Below are positions 35,751 through 47,174 of a DNA stretch of 64,000 nt, one piece after another. The stretch spans positions 310,001-374,000 of the forward strand of contig OX387192.1 in assembly GCA_947561395.2 (NCBI GenBank), given 5' to 3'. The translations under genes were made by a program, and so were the position numbers. The stretch's first letter is position 1; each line of letters starts with the position of its first letter. The notes beneath the pieces were generated by a model. The model searched no databases. It was not told where the DNA came from and worked only from the letters and a program-made list of their open reading frames with translations. Origin of the DNA: Buxus sempervirens (taxonomy: Eukaryota; Streptophyta; Magnoliopsida; Buxales; Buxaceae).

Positions 35751-38700
35751 TAGTGTATTCATAGACTCGCCCGGGTCTCGCGTGTGCGTTGAGACAGAGC
35801 GTAGGTTGATAGCCTCCATGGGTCCACTCAGATGTGACCCATGTGTGTCCATAAGACCCGCACGGCTTGTCTGTTCGCATGGGCACCGGCTTGCCCGATA
35901 CGCATATACTTTTGGCCCGACGCACGGCCCACCTTCAAGCCCAACATTTTTTTTACTTCTAGTGCAACCCGTTAGCCCATAAAAAGGCTTTAAACAAAAT
36001 TTTTACAGGTTTGTATACTATATGCACTATAAAGGTTATATAACCTATTTTTATAGGATTTGGACACCATTTGAAATAAGAACAAATGCTTTTCACCCAT
36101 TTTGGACCGAGTTTGGACACTTTTTCACCTAATTGAGAGCTCATAGATTAGTATACATATCAAACTTGGTTATAAAGAACTTACACTATAAAGTGCACCA
36201 ATTTTGGGACCTTTTGTGATGATTTATGCTTAATTTGCATATTAGTTCGATTAGGTCGAAGGTACATTGTCCAATAAGGTATAATTGGTAAGCCTAATTA
36301 ATTTGGAAGTCATATAGTTTCCTACGGGTTTATAATTTTATTATCCTTACCTAAAAAAAAAATAATTTTATTATAATCTTTGTCTGGCATGCTTAATGTG
36401 GAATGAAGGTTTTATGGCCTGAATATTAAAAGAAAAATTAACTTTAATTATGCAGACTCATTAACTATTAAATAGTTTTACGTCTCAATAAAGTTTGATC
36501 TTGGGTTTGATGATTAATTTGCATAAACAAGCTATTTTTAATTGTGGTTTTTAATTCTCTCCATATGGAAGCAAATATCTATGTAAATGCTTAATAATCA
36601 TAATGAGACTTATAGACCAATTAATTAAAGCTGATTTGTTAATTAGAATGGTTATATTTCTTTACATGCTTATTTTTTAATATATTAGTTACATGCTTGA
36701 GAGTGATTGCTAACAACATAGTAGGTTAGAATATTTATATTAAATTAAAAAGGAAATAACCCCAGTATCCTGAGTTACTTTAATATGTGATTCTGAAAGT
36801 ATAAATAATTGGGATGTATCAAATTAGATAAAGTACTAAAAGTCGTGCCATTACAAATTTTAATTATATTATAAAAGTAATCACGCAGCTCCACAGGGAA
36901 GTGGTTATCATTATAATAAGACTGAGATAAGATAGAGAATTATACAACGGGATAAGCTGAATTCTCATGCCCACAAGTGCTGAATTTCTCAATTAGTCTC
37001 GTTGTGTAATTCACTATCCTTATCAAAAGAATTAATGGCAAAATCTTATGCAATCAAGTGAACTTTCCTTACAAGAAGGTTCAAGATTTTATTGATTTTG
37101 ACATTGGTTAAACTAGATAAGTAAATTTTGTCTCGTATTATGGTAAGCATGCTTAAAAGAAATGCCTTTTATTTGGCCATATTATTATCCTTTATGTTGA
37201 TTGATCACATGTGCATAATTGTAAGGAGTATAATACTTCCTACACTAGAGTGTATGGACTTTGATTTGGTGCCCCATATATATGAACCATCGTTTCCCAT
37301 GGAGGAAAGTATGCCAAATGTAAAAGCTTCATTCAGAGAGGTGGGAGAGATTTTATGGCCTTAGCATGATGTTTTTTAAGTCTCTTTCATCACACTAATG
37401 TAGAATTTGTCATCAATATAGCTATATGATGACAAAAGTATGCAAAAACAAGTATGGATAAAGGGATATTATTGCCTTAAGTTAATAGAGATTGAATTTA
37501 TGTAATGTTTTTGTTTACCAAACTCCTTGCCTAGTTTATTTAGGCTATTAAATTACTGTATATCACACATAATAGTTGATAGTCAATGATTAAGTTCCTT
37601 ACCATATGTGCAAAGGTTGAACAGAGGTTGAAATATGAGAAAATGAACATGCCCATCTTGTTTATTTTAAAAGCTTTGCATCTCTAGAGCATGGCTGAAA
37701 TTGAAAATAAAGTTACCTAAGGTAAGCCGAATGCTTTTTCAAGTAGAGACAACACTTTAAAAACTACTTCAATACCAGAATCTCATCTCTTTGGTGTATT
37801 ATGATTCCAATAGAGTTAATAACACTTGATAGATTGATTTAGGCTCTACAATTTATATTTTATTGCCATAATAGTTTCTCTAGTTTTAAAAATTGATGGA
37901 AGATGATAGGTGTGGAAACATAATGGTTTGTTCTCCGTATACAATGCACCATTAATTTAAAGTGGACCCTATCATACCAAATCTCTTTTAGGGATTTAGT
38001 TTTCATATCAAACCTAGAACTATTTGGATTTAATTTCCAGTTAAGGGTTTATCCTTTTTGATTATTAAAATTCAGTTACCATTGGTTCTAATATCTTGAT
38101 ATATGGTTTTATAACCTCTTTTTGCATCTTTTAGTAATTAATATAGCATGAAAATAATATTAGAAAAGTGTTATTAATAAAATTTTCATTTATATTATGG
38201 CATGAGAAAAATCTCCATAAGGTAACCTATAGATTAGTAAATGAGAGGGTTCCTTACAACCCTTAACTTTACTGGCTTTGGTACTTGATGAACTGCATAA
38301 GAGCAAGCAGATAAATAAGTCCAACATAGGCGCCAAGATAAATAATAACAAATTTAGGATTATACACAAAACATTTGTGGATTGCTTGATACTTAGTGTA
38401 TAAATGATTAGAGATATTAATCTTATTCATTGATAATCATAAGCTATAAATGTTTCTTTGAAATCTTATATGGAAAAGTTGAAGTACTTGGTGCTTTTAA
38501 CAATCATAAAACATAGTTATAGAAACAATCCTGTTTGAGTATCAAAATACTAACATCAGACATAAGAATATGAAGTTCATGGAATAATATATGTGACATA
38601 TGCCAATTCAATTCTAGCATCTCATAGCCTAAATCACAAAATTACTAGAATTGGTATGTCGAGCGACAAGTAAATCCAAATCTTAATTAGAGATTACGAA

Positions 38701-39323
38701 ATAAAATCCTAATTCACTCATATTTGAACAATACCAACCATCTGATATCAACAGATAGCTCATTCTCATCAACAATATCGGAGTGCAACAACTAACTACA
38801 GATAAAGCAGAAGACTTAATTCAATTATAAAACATAATAACCATCAATACATTGTGAAATTCACTTCAAAAATGGAAATATACATAATACAAAAATTTAT
38901 ACAATCCAATGAAAAATCAACTGAGAGGAAATTTAATAAAATACCCACTAACAGCAATGGTGGAAACACCTTATGTTTAGTGGGGGCAATTATCCCCTCC
39001 CCCCTCCCCCCCCAACCGAACTTTTATTTTTTAATTAAAATTTTTTTTCTATATGTTTTAATTGAAATTTATATTTTGCCCCCTCTAAAGTTTCTAGTTT
39101 GCCCCTCCTAAGTCATTGAAATTTTTATAGTTCATGAGAAGTGTTAATTGAAATTTCTATTTTGCCCCCAAAGATTTGGAGTCCTGGTTCCGCCATTACC
39201 TAACAGCAACTCAAGAAGATGACTACTAACCCATCTCTAACTTTGGATCTACTCTCACTCAACAACAACTGCTAAGACTCAGAATTGAACTCAAACTTCA
39301 GCTAAATCTGCAAGGTTTATATC

Positions 39324-39358
<35 letters not shown>

Positions 39359-40260
39359 GTATATAAATGAGATTTGAGAATCTTAGTAAGTCATCACATG
39401 ATAAATTTAATACATATGCTAATATATCTCAAAACCACGATACAATACAAAACCTCGAGTGCAAGTGAGAATAATAACCTCTCACAAAACAACATGAATT
39501 CACAACAATGTTCAAAACACTTATAATAATCATCAACTGGAATGTATAATTAATTTCATAACTTAATCGATTCAATCCGGTTAATCCGATAAACCATTCA
39601 TATAATATCACAAGTCTAATTAATGAACCGTCCAACTGAAACTATAGACATTGGCCATAATTACAACCATACTATTAAGACTAGGATGTTCAGTCCTTAG
39701 ATCACCACACACACATTTTGAGTAAGTTTCCTTCTACCAAGAAATACCTATAAATCTCGCTTATATTGATAGGAGGATTCATACATCTCGACTAGCTTAT
39801 CACAAAGCAAATGAAAACATGCTGGGAGGAATCCTCAACTCAACCAGCTTTGCCGCATAGTCAGTACGACTCCCTTTACTCCTATACTGAAGATCCCTTA
39901 CATACTCAAGTTTTAATTATCTTATTACACATCCACACAAACTACTGGACATCCAAAACCTAATAAAAATCTTTCTCGAGATCAAATAGTGAAATTCATT
40001 TGGTCCCTACTAACAAGTAAACCACCAACCTACTATTGATAAGTCAAACTTATCACATGGTAAAACTTATTTAATTGGGATACAAGACACATAATCCAAA
40101 ACTAGAAATATCCAAGTGTGTGTTAACCTACTCAAATATGAATAGTTTTCCAATATAAAAGTACTATAATATCTAATGCAGTTTGAAAGTCATGTTTGTG
40201 GAATTCACATGAAATATTTAATATAAGGTTAAACAACATTGTTTGAAATTTTATCATACA
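35751..40260. other. AT-rich intergenic DNA, no gene seen
   Basis: 35760-35990 is a GC-richer scrap (GTGACCCATGTGTGTCC, GCCCGACGCACGGCCC) of unknown origin. 36000-38900 shows only short frames without recognisable domains. 38975-39205 has repeated TTTTGCCCCC phrases and GGTTCCGCC, a pattern I associate with old plant repeats. 39320-39362 is a TA then TATG microsatellite. No host exon is supported. Confidence 0.5.
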
Positions 40261-40589
40261 TGTATAATCAAGGTTTACCGTTTTGATGCCACTAGGTGTG
40301 CCACCCAAGACATGAAATGAAATTTCAACGGCATGCTGTCGAAATGCTGGAAAATTCGGAAGACACGAAAAAGGAGGAGGGGGTTTGGATTTGAAGGTAA
40401 TTTCCCTGTATTTCACCAATTTGAATGGCAAAAAAATAATTTTTGTTAGAAAAGAAATCGTTTCCCCTCGTTTTGTTTGTGCTGCTTGAAATTTCGATTG
40501 ATTTATAAAATAGCAAACTAACCCCACGACATGTGTCACTGGGGCTGTGCAGAGCGAAATTTTGACGAATGGTAAATATTGTATATAAT
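40261..40589. mobile_element. hAT miniature element, 313 bp
   Basis: The body 40269-40581 starts CAAGGTTTACCGTTTTGATG and ends GAATGGTAAATATTG, an imperfect terminal inverted repeat. It is flanked by TGTATAAT (40261-40268) and TATATAAT (40582-40589), 7 of 8 bases alike. Same family as 24993-25325. No coding. Confidence 0.75.
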
Positions 40590-40969
40590 TGATAAAATCT
40601 CATTTTATAAATTAGACACTCTCAATATGCTTTTAAGACAAAAAAACCCCCCATTTTTTTTATTCCCATTTCCCAAAATTCTTATTCAACATTATTTCGT
40701 ACAATGAAATTGCACAGCTTGGCATGTTGACTACAGTCACCAATATGCTAAGCATTTCCAAGACACGCACACCGAAGCCTTTGCTAGACTTATGTCGATT
40801 AAACATAGTCCAATCTAATTGGATTAGATGAAAATCAAATTGAACTTAATATAAGTTCTCTTCCTTTTTATAGACATTTATAAAAACTTCCATATTCATT
40901 TTTAAAGGTTTAATGTCTAAAAATCTATTTATTTAGTCAAAAAGTATCAAAAAGGCAAAATCTGTAATC

Positions 40970-41170
40970 CACGATTAAGTCCCACGATTAGTCGACAATT
41001 CACGATTAACTCTATGATTAGGTCAATGATTCACGATTAACCTGGTGATTAACTCGACGATTATTTGTCAGTTCATGATTAACTCCACGATTAACCCTAT
41101 GTTTAATCAACAGATTGACGATTATCTCCATGATTAATCGACGAATACTATGATTAATCGACAAATCACA
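40970..41170. repeat. Degenerate GATTA repeat cluster
   Basis: About a dozen copies of (C/T)A(C/T)GATTA followed by ACTC, GTCGAC or ATCGAC, spaced about 12-20 bp. The best units, GATTAATCGAC, contain the palindrome CGATTAATCG. Confidence 0.65.
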
Positions 41171-42408
41171 AGAAAACTTGCGGAAATCTCTGAAATTCAA
41201 TTTTTCACTTCAAAATGCACATCCTTTCAAACCAAACTATTCCAAATCATTTAAAACCATAAAAACCTACTTATAGCGTGAGATTGAACTGTAGAAATCA
41301 TTGAATACAATCAAACATAAAATTTGAAACAATTCATCAACATCTCAATTACATATTTGAAACATCGAAACTACTAGAAATCCTTCGTAATACTTCTACA
41401 ACACAATATGTATCTAATTCGTATAATATACATGCTTTAAAGTCAAAATAGATGATAACTTACCTGATTTTGTAGATCCAAGCTTAGTTGCTGCTACAAC
41501 TCCTAATTTAGCCGTGACTACAAAGCCCCTTCTACCCGTAGCCAACAACTCCACTGTTGAAAGGGACTAGCCATGGCAACATCTGGACAATCGTCTACAG
41601 ACATAAATGGAGGAGAAGAAGAAGATAAAGAAGAAGGAACAGGGATGAGTCAGCCCTCAGTCGACCTACAATTTTCAAAACCCAGGCTTATATTACACTT
41701 AGGTTGATTCGATCTTGGTATACAATTATAGCTTCCACACCTGTTCATTTGGGATAATATCCTTGATGAAGATAAAGAAAGGGCAAGAGTCATCGGCGTG
41801 ACAAAGGCACACACATCCTACTGTACTACACCCTAAGGTCCGATCAAATACAACCACCCAAAATAAGACAATCACTAAGGTCCGACCCCTAAGTACTATA
41901 AAATCATCCTCATATACTATGGACCAATTATATAAGAGATAGATCATAAATACGATATAAATTCCAATGCAATCATATTAAATTCCAATGAATTTCCATT
42001 AAATAACTAAAAATTGCAAGAGATTATCATAATCGATTATGAATAATCCTGCACTTAAATACAGGAACGAACAAATATTAAACAATTCAAATAATTAAGA
42101 TCCTTAATTGACAAAAAATCTAACCATTAATCCAAGGATCAAATTTGAAAAATTTGGGATGTTACAATATAACATTATTGCATTATGCATGATGTCTGTA
42201 ATGCTATAATAGTGTGGTAGAAATAAGAACTACATTTTTATGGACAAGCTATTGAGTATGATTGATAATAACTCTTCATCTTGTAAAGTATTGACTAAAG
42301 TTTAAATTCATGCTATATCTTTTCAATTGGGTTTCATTTAAAGTTGCTATTATAACACCTTTTAAGTTGTGGAACAAATAAAAGCCCAAGTTCAAGTAGT
42401 ATATGTGC
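41171..42408. other. No gene seen; possible LTR end at 42171
   Basis: AT-rich. The minus strand at 42171 reads TGTAACATCCCAAATTTTTC, the usual start of a Ty3/gypsy LTR of the kind at 46584. The other end was not found. Confidence 0.35.
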
Positions 42409-44584
42409 GCGCGTCGGAAACGCGGCACAGGGAAATTCAGAGTCGCCACCGCTTGATGGGGTGCAGGCGGACACCTGGGTGCCTAATCTTGTCTATTAAG
42501 GCTTTTGGTCTGCGGCTTTGAGATTCTAAGTAGGGTCTCGGTTGTGGTCCGGGGAAGTCCGTAGACACCCCGGTCCACCCCGTCGGGTGACGGGTCCCTT
42601 AGGTTTATCCTGGTTTGAGTCAGCTTACTTTGGTCTCACCCGATTCCTAATCCGATATGCAGCTTGGTTAAGTCTGGTGGGACCACCTGAGTGGTGTGGG
42701 TCCCTTTAATTGCTTTTATCTTGATTAATTGGGTAATCTGAGTCTGGTTGGGTGGGCCCCGTTGGAAGGCCCACGGTGTCCTTGGCGGGCTTTAGTCAAG
42801 CCCATGTACCCTTGTAGGCCTCAGTTTAAGCCTGAGAGGCCCTTTGGATTTTTGGTTCAATGAGTTGATTTTATTTTGGAGTTCAAGTTGGATTATTAAG
42901 TGATTTACGTGCAAAGTGGGCCGGTTCGGTTTGTGGGCCCATTGGGTGGGCCACACATGGTGGCCAGGTAATTTATTGGTTTTATCTTACTTAAGTTTCC
43001 AAAAATGGGTGGGACACTGGGCTTGGGGCCCGTAGTCCTGATTAGGGCTTGAAAGCCCAGGTTATGTGAAGTTAGGGTTTTGAACCCTTACTTGGTTGGT
43101 TCGTGGGCTTTGGTGGGCCCGATAGGCCCTTGCCCTTAGTCTCGGCCAAACCACACATTTCATACATCAATTCATCAGGTTTGGTTTGGGTGGGCCGCTT
43201 TTGGGGTTTGGCCCGCCCGGGTAGATTAGTTAATTTACTTATCTTAGTTAAGTCACATGTATGTATTTCATTGTGTTTATTGGGCTTGGTGGGCCCCGTT
43301 GGAAGGCCCACTAATGTACAAAATTGGACCGATGGCCCATGTCCCAAGTTGGGTTTCCGGGTGACCTGGAGACCTTGTTGGTTTATTTGATTCGATTTAG
43401 GAATGCCACCCACATCCAGCAAAAGTTACGGAATATATATCACAGAAACATATCAAGACTGACATTTAACAAGGAGAGACTGGGTCTAAGGGGAGGGACT
43501 CGGGGCCCTTGTGGGTGGAGCGAACAAATGGGGTGGGGGGTGCGGGGGGCGAAGCCCCCCGTGGTACGGTAAAGGTCACTTTTGGGTTTTTTTAGAAATA
43601 TAGCAATTTGGCATTTTTTAGGAGTATGCGCTGACCTCAGGCACTAGGCGCGAGGTCAGCGCGAGGTGGGCAGACCGAAAACCCACAAAAAGGCATCCGC
43701 GCACGAAGTGGGCGCGAAGTTCGCGCGAGAGTGCCTACGAGCTTCACGCGAGCTCGGCGGACACCCTGATGCTCTGTTTATTTTTCTTTTCTCAGAGACT
43801 GGCTTGATTTCCAGTCTCTGTAACACCTCCCAGGTGCTAATACCAGACACTTAAACATGCTTTGAAGCTTAATCTACGTCGAACCACGACTCCAAATCTC
43901 TTTAACAAGAAACAAACTCGACCATAAAAAAAATCACAGGCTACAGGGGTAATGGGGGAATGGGAGCATGCTTGGTAGTGGGGAATGGGAGCATGTTAGC
44001 AAGTTTAGCAAGATGAGCAGAAAAACACAATAATCAACAGAGCTTACATGCATAGGAAAACAAGTCTACACCTACGCATGGACTGGACCGAACCTTCGAG
44101 CATGTCAAATTAACCGCGAGGGAAAGGAAAGAGAAGGGGGGTTTACAGGGATACAAAAGACTTGCTTGAAGCGAGGGAACAGACTCCCTTTACTTTACTG
44201 AATGATCCACCAAAAAAGAACTCTCCGAACAGTGGCCTTGGTGGTCTAAAGTGGGATGGCCAAGCTTCCTACCTCCTCATGGGGTCTCCTTTACCCTCGG
44301 AGACCTCCATGTCACCAAAAATACAAGAACATGCATGTTACAGTAAAGAGAAAGAACAAGTCCGATAGCATGCTTAGATAACTCCCATCTTGATACATGT
44401 GAAATAAAAGTAGGTGGGGAACAATACCTGAGGTTCTGTAAGCTCACGTGCAGGGTGGAGGCTCCTCCTTGAGACGAAAGTACTAGAGCTTTCTTCCTTT
44501 GAACCTCCAACAGCAACCCTCCTTTCTTCGGACCTTGGTGCGATGGTGGAGAAGAAGGAGAGAAAGGGAACGAGGGCGTCGGGT

Positions 44585-44615
<31 letters not shown>

Positions 44616-45885
44616 CGGGGGCTAGGGAGTCAGGGCCGTAGCAACACAGGGGAGGTTCCTGGGAACTGAAATGAGCCAACCCTTTTTTCCAAAACTTTTT
44701 CCAACCTCAAATGATCCAACCCCAAATGATCCAACCCCTTTGGATGAAGTCTCGTGCGACCTTTATAGGTGAGGAAAAAGGGGTATCCGCTAAGCTTGCG
44801 CTCAGCGCATACCCGCTTGCCACGTCTGCGCGAGCGGCAGCATGATGACAAAACATTTAATGCGGCCACTCGTCGGTTGGAAAATCTGAATTTTTCAGAT
44901 TTAGTCTCTGGCCATTTTCGATTTAATCCGATATTTTCGGATTTTTACAGATTTAGTCCCTGGGATATTTCGTACATTTGGATATTTACGGATTTGATCC
45001 CCGAGATATTTTCCTGCGCAACTCGCCACGTGTGCAGCTTTTTGCCTCGTGCGTAGTTTGCCAGTTTTGCTGCTCAGAAACTTCGACAGCTCATATTTTC
45101 TCCATCCGAACTCCGATCTGGGCAAACTCAGTTGCGTTAGAATTGTATCAGAGCCCTCTATCCCATGACCTAGGGGTAGGCCTCTGGATCGGATTTTAGC
45201 AGAAAGTCAATTTTTGGCTCCGTTCAAGTTTGACCGCCCGCAGAACCTTCATCCGGACTCCGATTCCTGTAAACTCAGTTGCGTTGGAACTGTGTCGAGA
45301 TTCTCTATCCAATGGTATAGGGGTAAGCATCTGGATCGGATTTTAGCAGAAAGTCAACTTTTGGCTCCCCTCAAGTTTGACCTCCCGCAGAACCCTCATC
45401 CGGACTTCGATTCTTGCAAACTCAGTTGCGTTGGAATCGTGTCGGGATTCTCTATCCAATGATATAGAGGTAAGCATTTGGATCGGGTTTTAGCAGAAAG
45501 TCAATTTTCGGCTCCCCTCAAGTTTGACCGCTCGCAGAACCCTCATCCGGACTCCGATTCTTGCAAACTCAGTTGCATGGGAACCGTGTCGAGATTCTCT
45601 ATCCAATAGTATAGAGGTAAGCACCTGGATCGGATTTTAGCAGAAAGTCAACTTTTGGCTCCGCTCAAGTTTGATCGCCCGCAGAACCCTCATCCGGACT
45701 CTGATTCCTGCAAACTCAGTTGCGTTGGAACCGTGTCGGGATTCTCTATCCAATGATATAAAGCGAGGTGGTAAATTTTTACTTGATCAAAAAATCAACT
45801 TTTGACCCCTCAGGGTTTGACTTTTTGTCCAGGGTTTGCATTTCCGGCTCTTCTGAGAGTGCAAAAATGAGGTGCTTACAGTATA
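42409..45885 (-). mobile_element. Solo LTR, Tat/Ogre-like, 3.5 kb
   Basis: The body 42414-45880 has target duplication GTATA at 42409-42413 and 45881-45885. On its own (minus) strand it starts TGTAAGCACCTCATTTTTGC and ends with a GGTGGCGACTC motif about 60 bp before CGCGCGCACA. It carries 147-bp tandem repeats, a TATA (CTATAAAGG, minus, 44760-44768), stem-loop clusters on either side, and GTGGGCC/GGCCCAC hairpins. Not coding; a fossil. Confidence 0.8.
45060..45760 (-). repeat. 147-bp tandem repeat, about 4.5 copies
   Basis: The phrase CTGGATCGGATTTTAGCAGA recurs at 45184, 45331, 45478 and 45625, exactly 147 bp apart. Each unit also contains ACTCAGTTGCGTTGGAA and CTCTATCCAATG. The related LTR at 51462-57020 has only about two copies (56650-56910). 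Confidence 0.9.
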
Positions 45886-46578
45886 CACATAGAAAGGGCA
45901 TCCAGTTAAGCTTAAGGTGTATAACCTACATGCAAGGAAGTTCGACACTAGAACTATTAATGATTTTATCATTAGTTATATACTAGATCCAAAGGGTTAT
46001 AATTTTTGTTATCCCTTGCACACTCGTAAAGTAGCAGATATTAAGTAAGTTTTGTGAGGATGATGATATTTGTTGGAGTGAGTTCCCTTGAAGGATTGTA
46101 TATAAGTGGGAATGAGCTTCCTCAAAGGATTGTATATGGCTGCTAGTTGTTATGCCCATGTAGGAGAGGAGGGAGGTGGGGGTAAGTTGTTTATCAAGCT
46201 AATCCACTTATTTTGCAATAAGAACAATTAGCTCAAAAGCCACTTACACATAAGGAACAAGTTGTCATAAAATCTATTGTACAATATAAAATAGGTAGAT
46301 ATAAGAAAGTACTCAAGAATAAAGAAACTTACAATTTCTTCCATTTTGTTGCGTGCCTGCAAGAGTTTTACCATGAGGTGCAACTATTCAGTGACCATAT
46401 CATGTTTTACGAGCCATGAGTACAGGGAACTCGATAAATTTATATGGCGTCATAAAGAATAAATTGAAATCATTAGCAGATTGTACAAGTCTAGAACTTG
46501 TTGTTTTACAGAAGGGATTTCAAGCTATTAGATGTTCTAAGGACTCATCTGGTAACATTAAAGGAAATAAGTCCAGGC
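45886..46578. other. No gene seen between solo LTRs
   Basis: AT-rich sequence with no recognisable domain. Confidence 0.5.
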
Positions 46579-47174
46579 TAAATTGTAATCCCCCGAATTT
46601 TCCCTTTTAAATAATTTAAATAATTTATTGAGGAAAATATTGGATTAAGTGATTGATTAGAATTTATTGATATGAATAGGAGGAGAAGAGGAAGATCAAG
46701 CCTAGAGATTGCCAAGGATGTGAAGAAAAGGAATAAACCACCAAGTAAGTCTATAATTGAGCTTTTGTTTGAGTTTTAATTGGTGAAGGTGCATGAGTAT
46801 AATAGATAGGAAAGGTTAATTAAATACTAGAAAATTACCTATATGGACATGGTTGGACGTCCATGTGCTTCTAGTTGTGAGTTTAGAAGAATAGAAACTC
46901 CTAATAGGGTTAGAATCAGATTTCTAAGTATAAAAAGGAACTTTTAATAAAATAGAAGGTTTATTTTCTTGTTTTGGACATGTGGTATTGAAGGAGACTT
47001 GCTGGACGTGTGCTTGAGGATTTGAGAGAAGGAAATCATGCCTAGAAACAGAGGAGAAGATATAGAGTTGCTGGTTTTGCAAGTTTAGTGTCGGAACTTG
47101 CAAAAAAGGCAAGTAACACCCTTGTTTTCGTTTAATCGTTGCATGGTTGTTGTTTATTTGTTATGAACGATTTA

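Noticed and set aside
37128-37364. A 78-codon frame with a hydrophobic stretch
   Set aside because: No recognisable family, no splice or promoter context, and AT-rich surroundings where such frames occur by chance.
43656-43854. Open frames on both strands with similar content
   Set aside because: A by-product of the GCGCGAG palindromic cassette in the LTR, not a gene.
44374-44679. Proline-run frame on the minus strand
   Set aside because: The Pro run is the 29-nt G tract; the rest is LTR sequence.
45060-45760. Regularly spaced repeats resembling a CRISPR array
   Set aside because: The whole 147-bp unit is repeated, with no unique spacers, inside a plant LTR.
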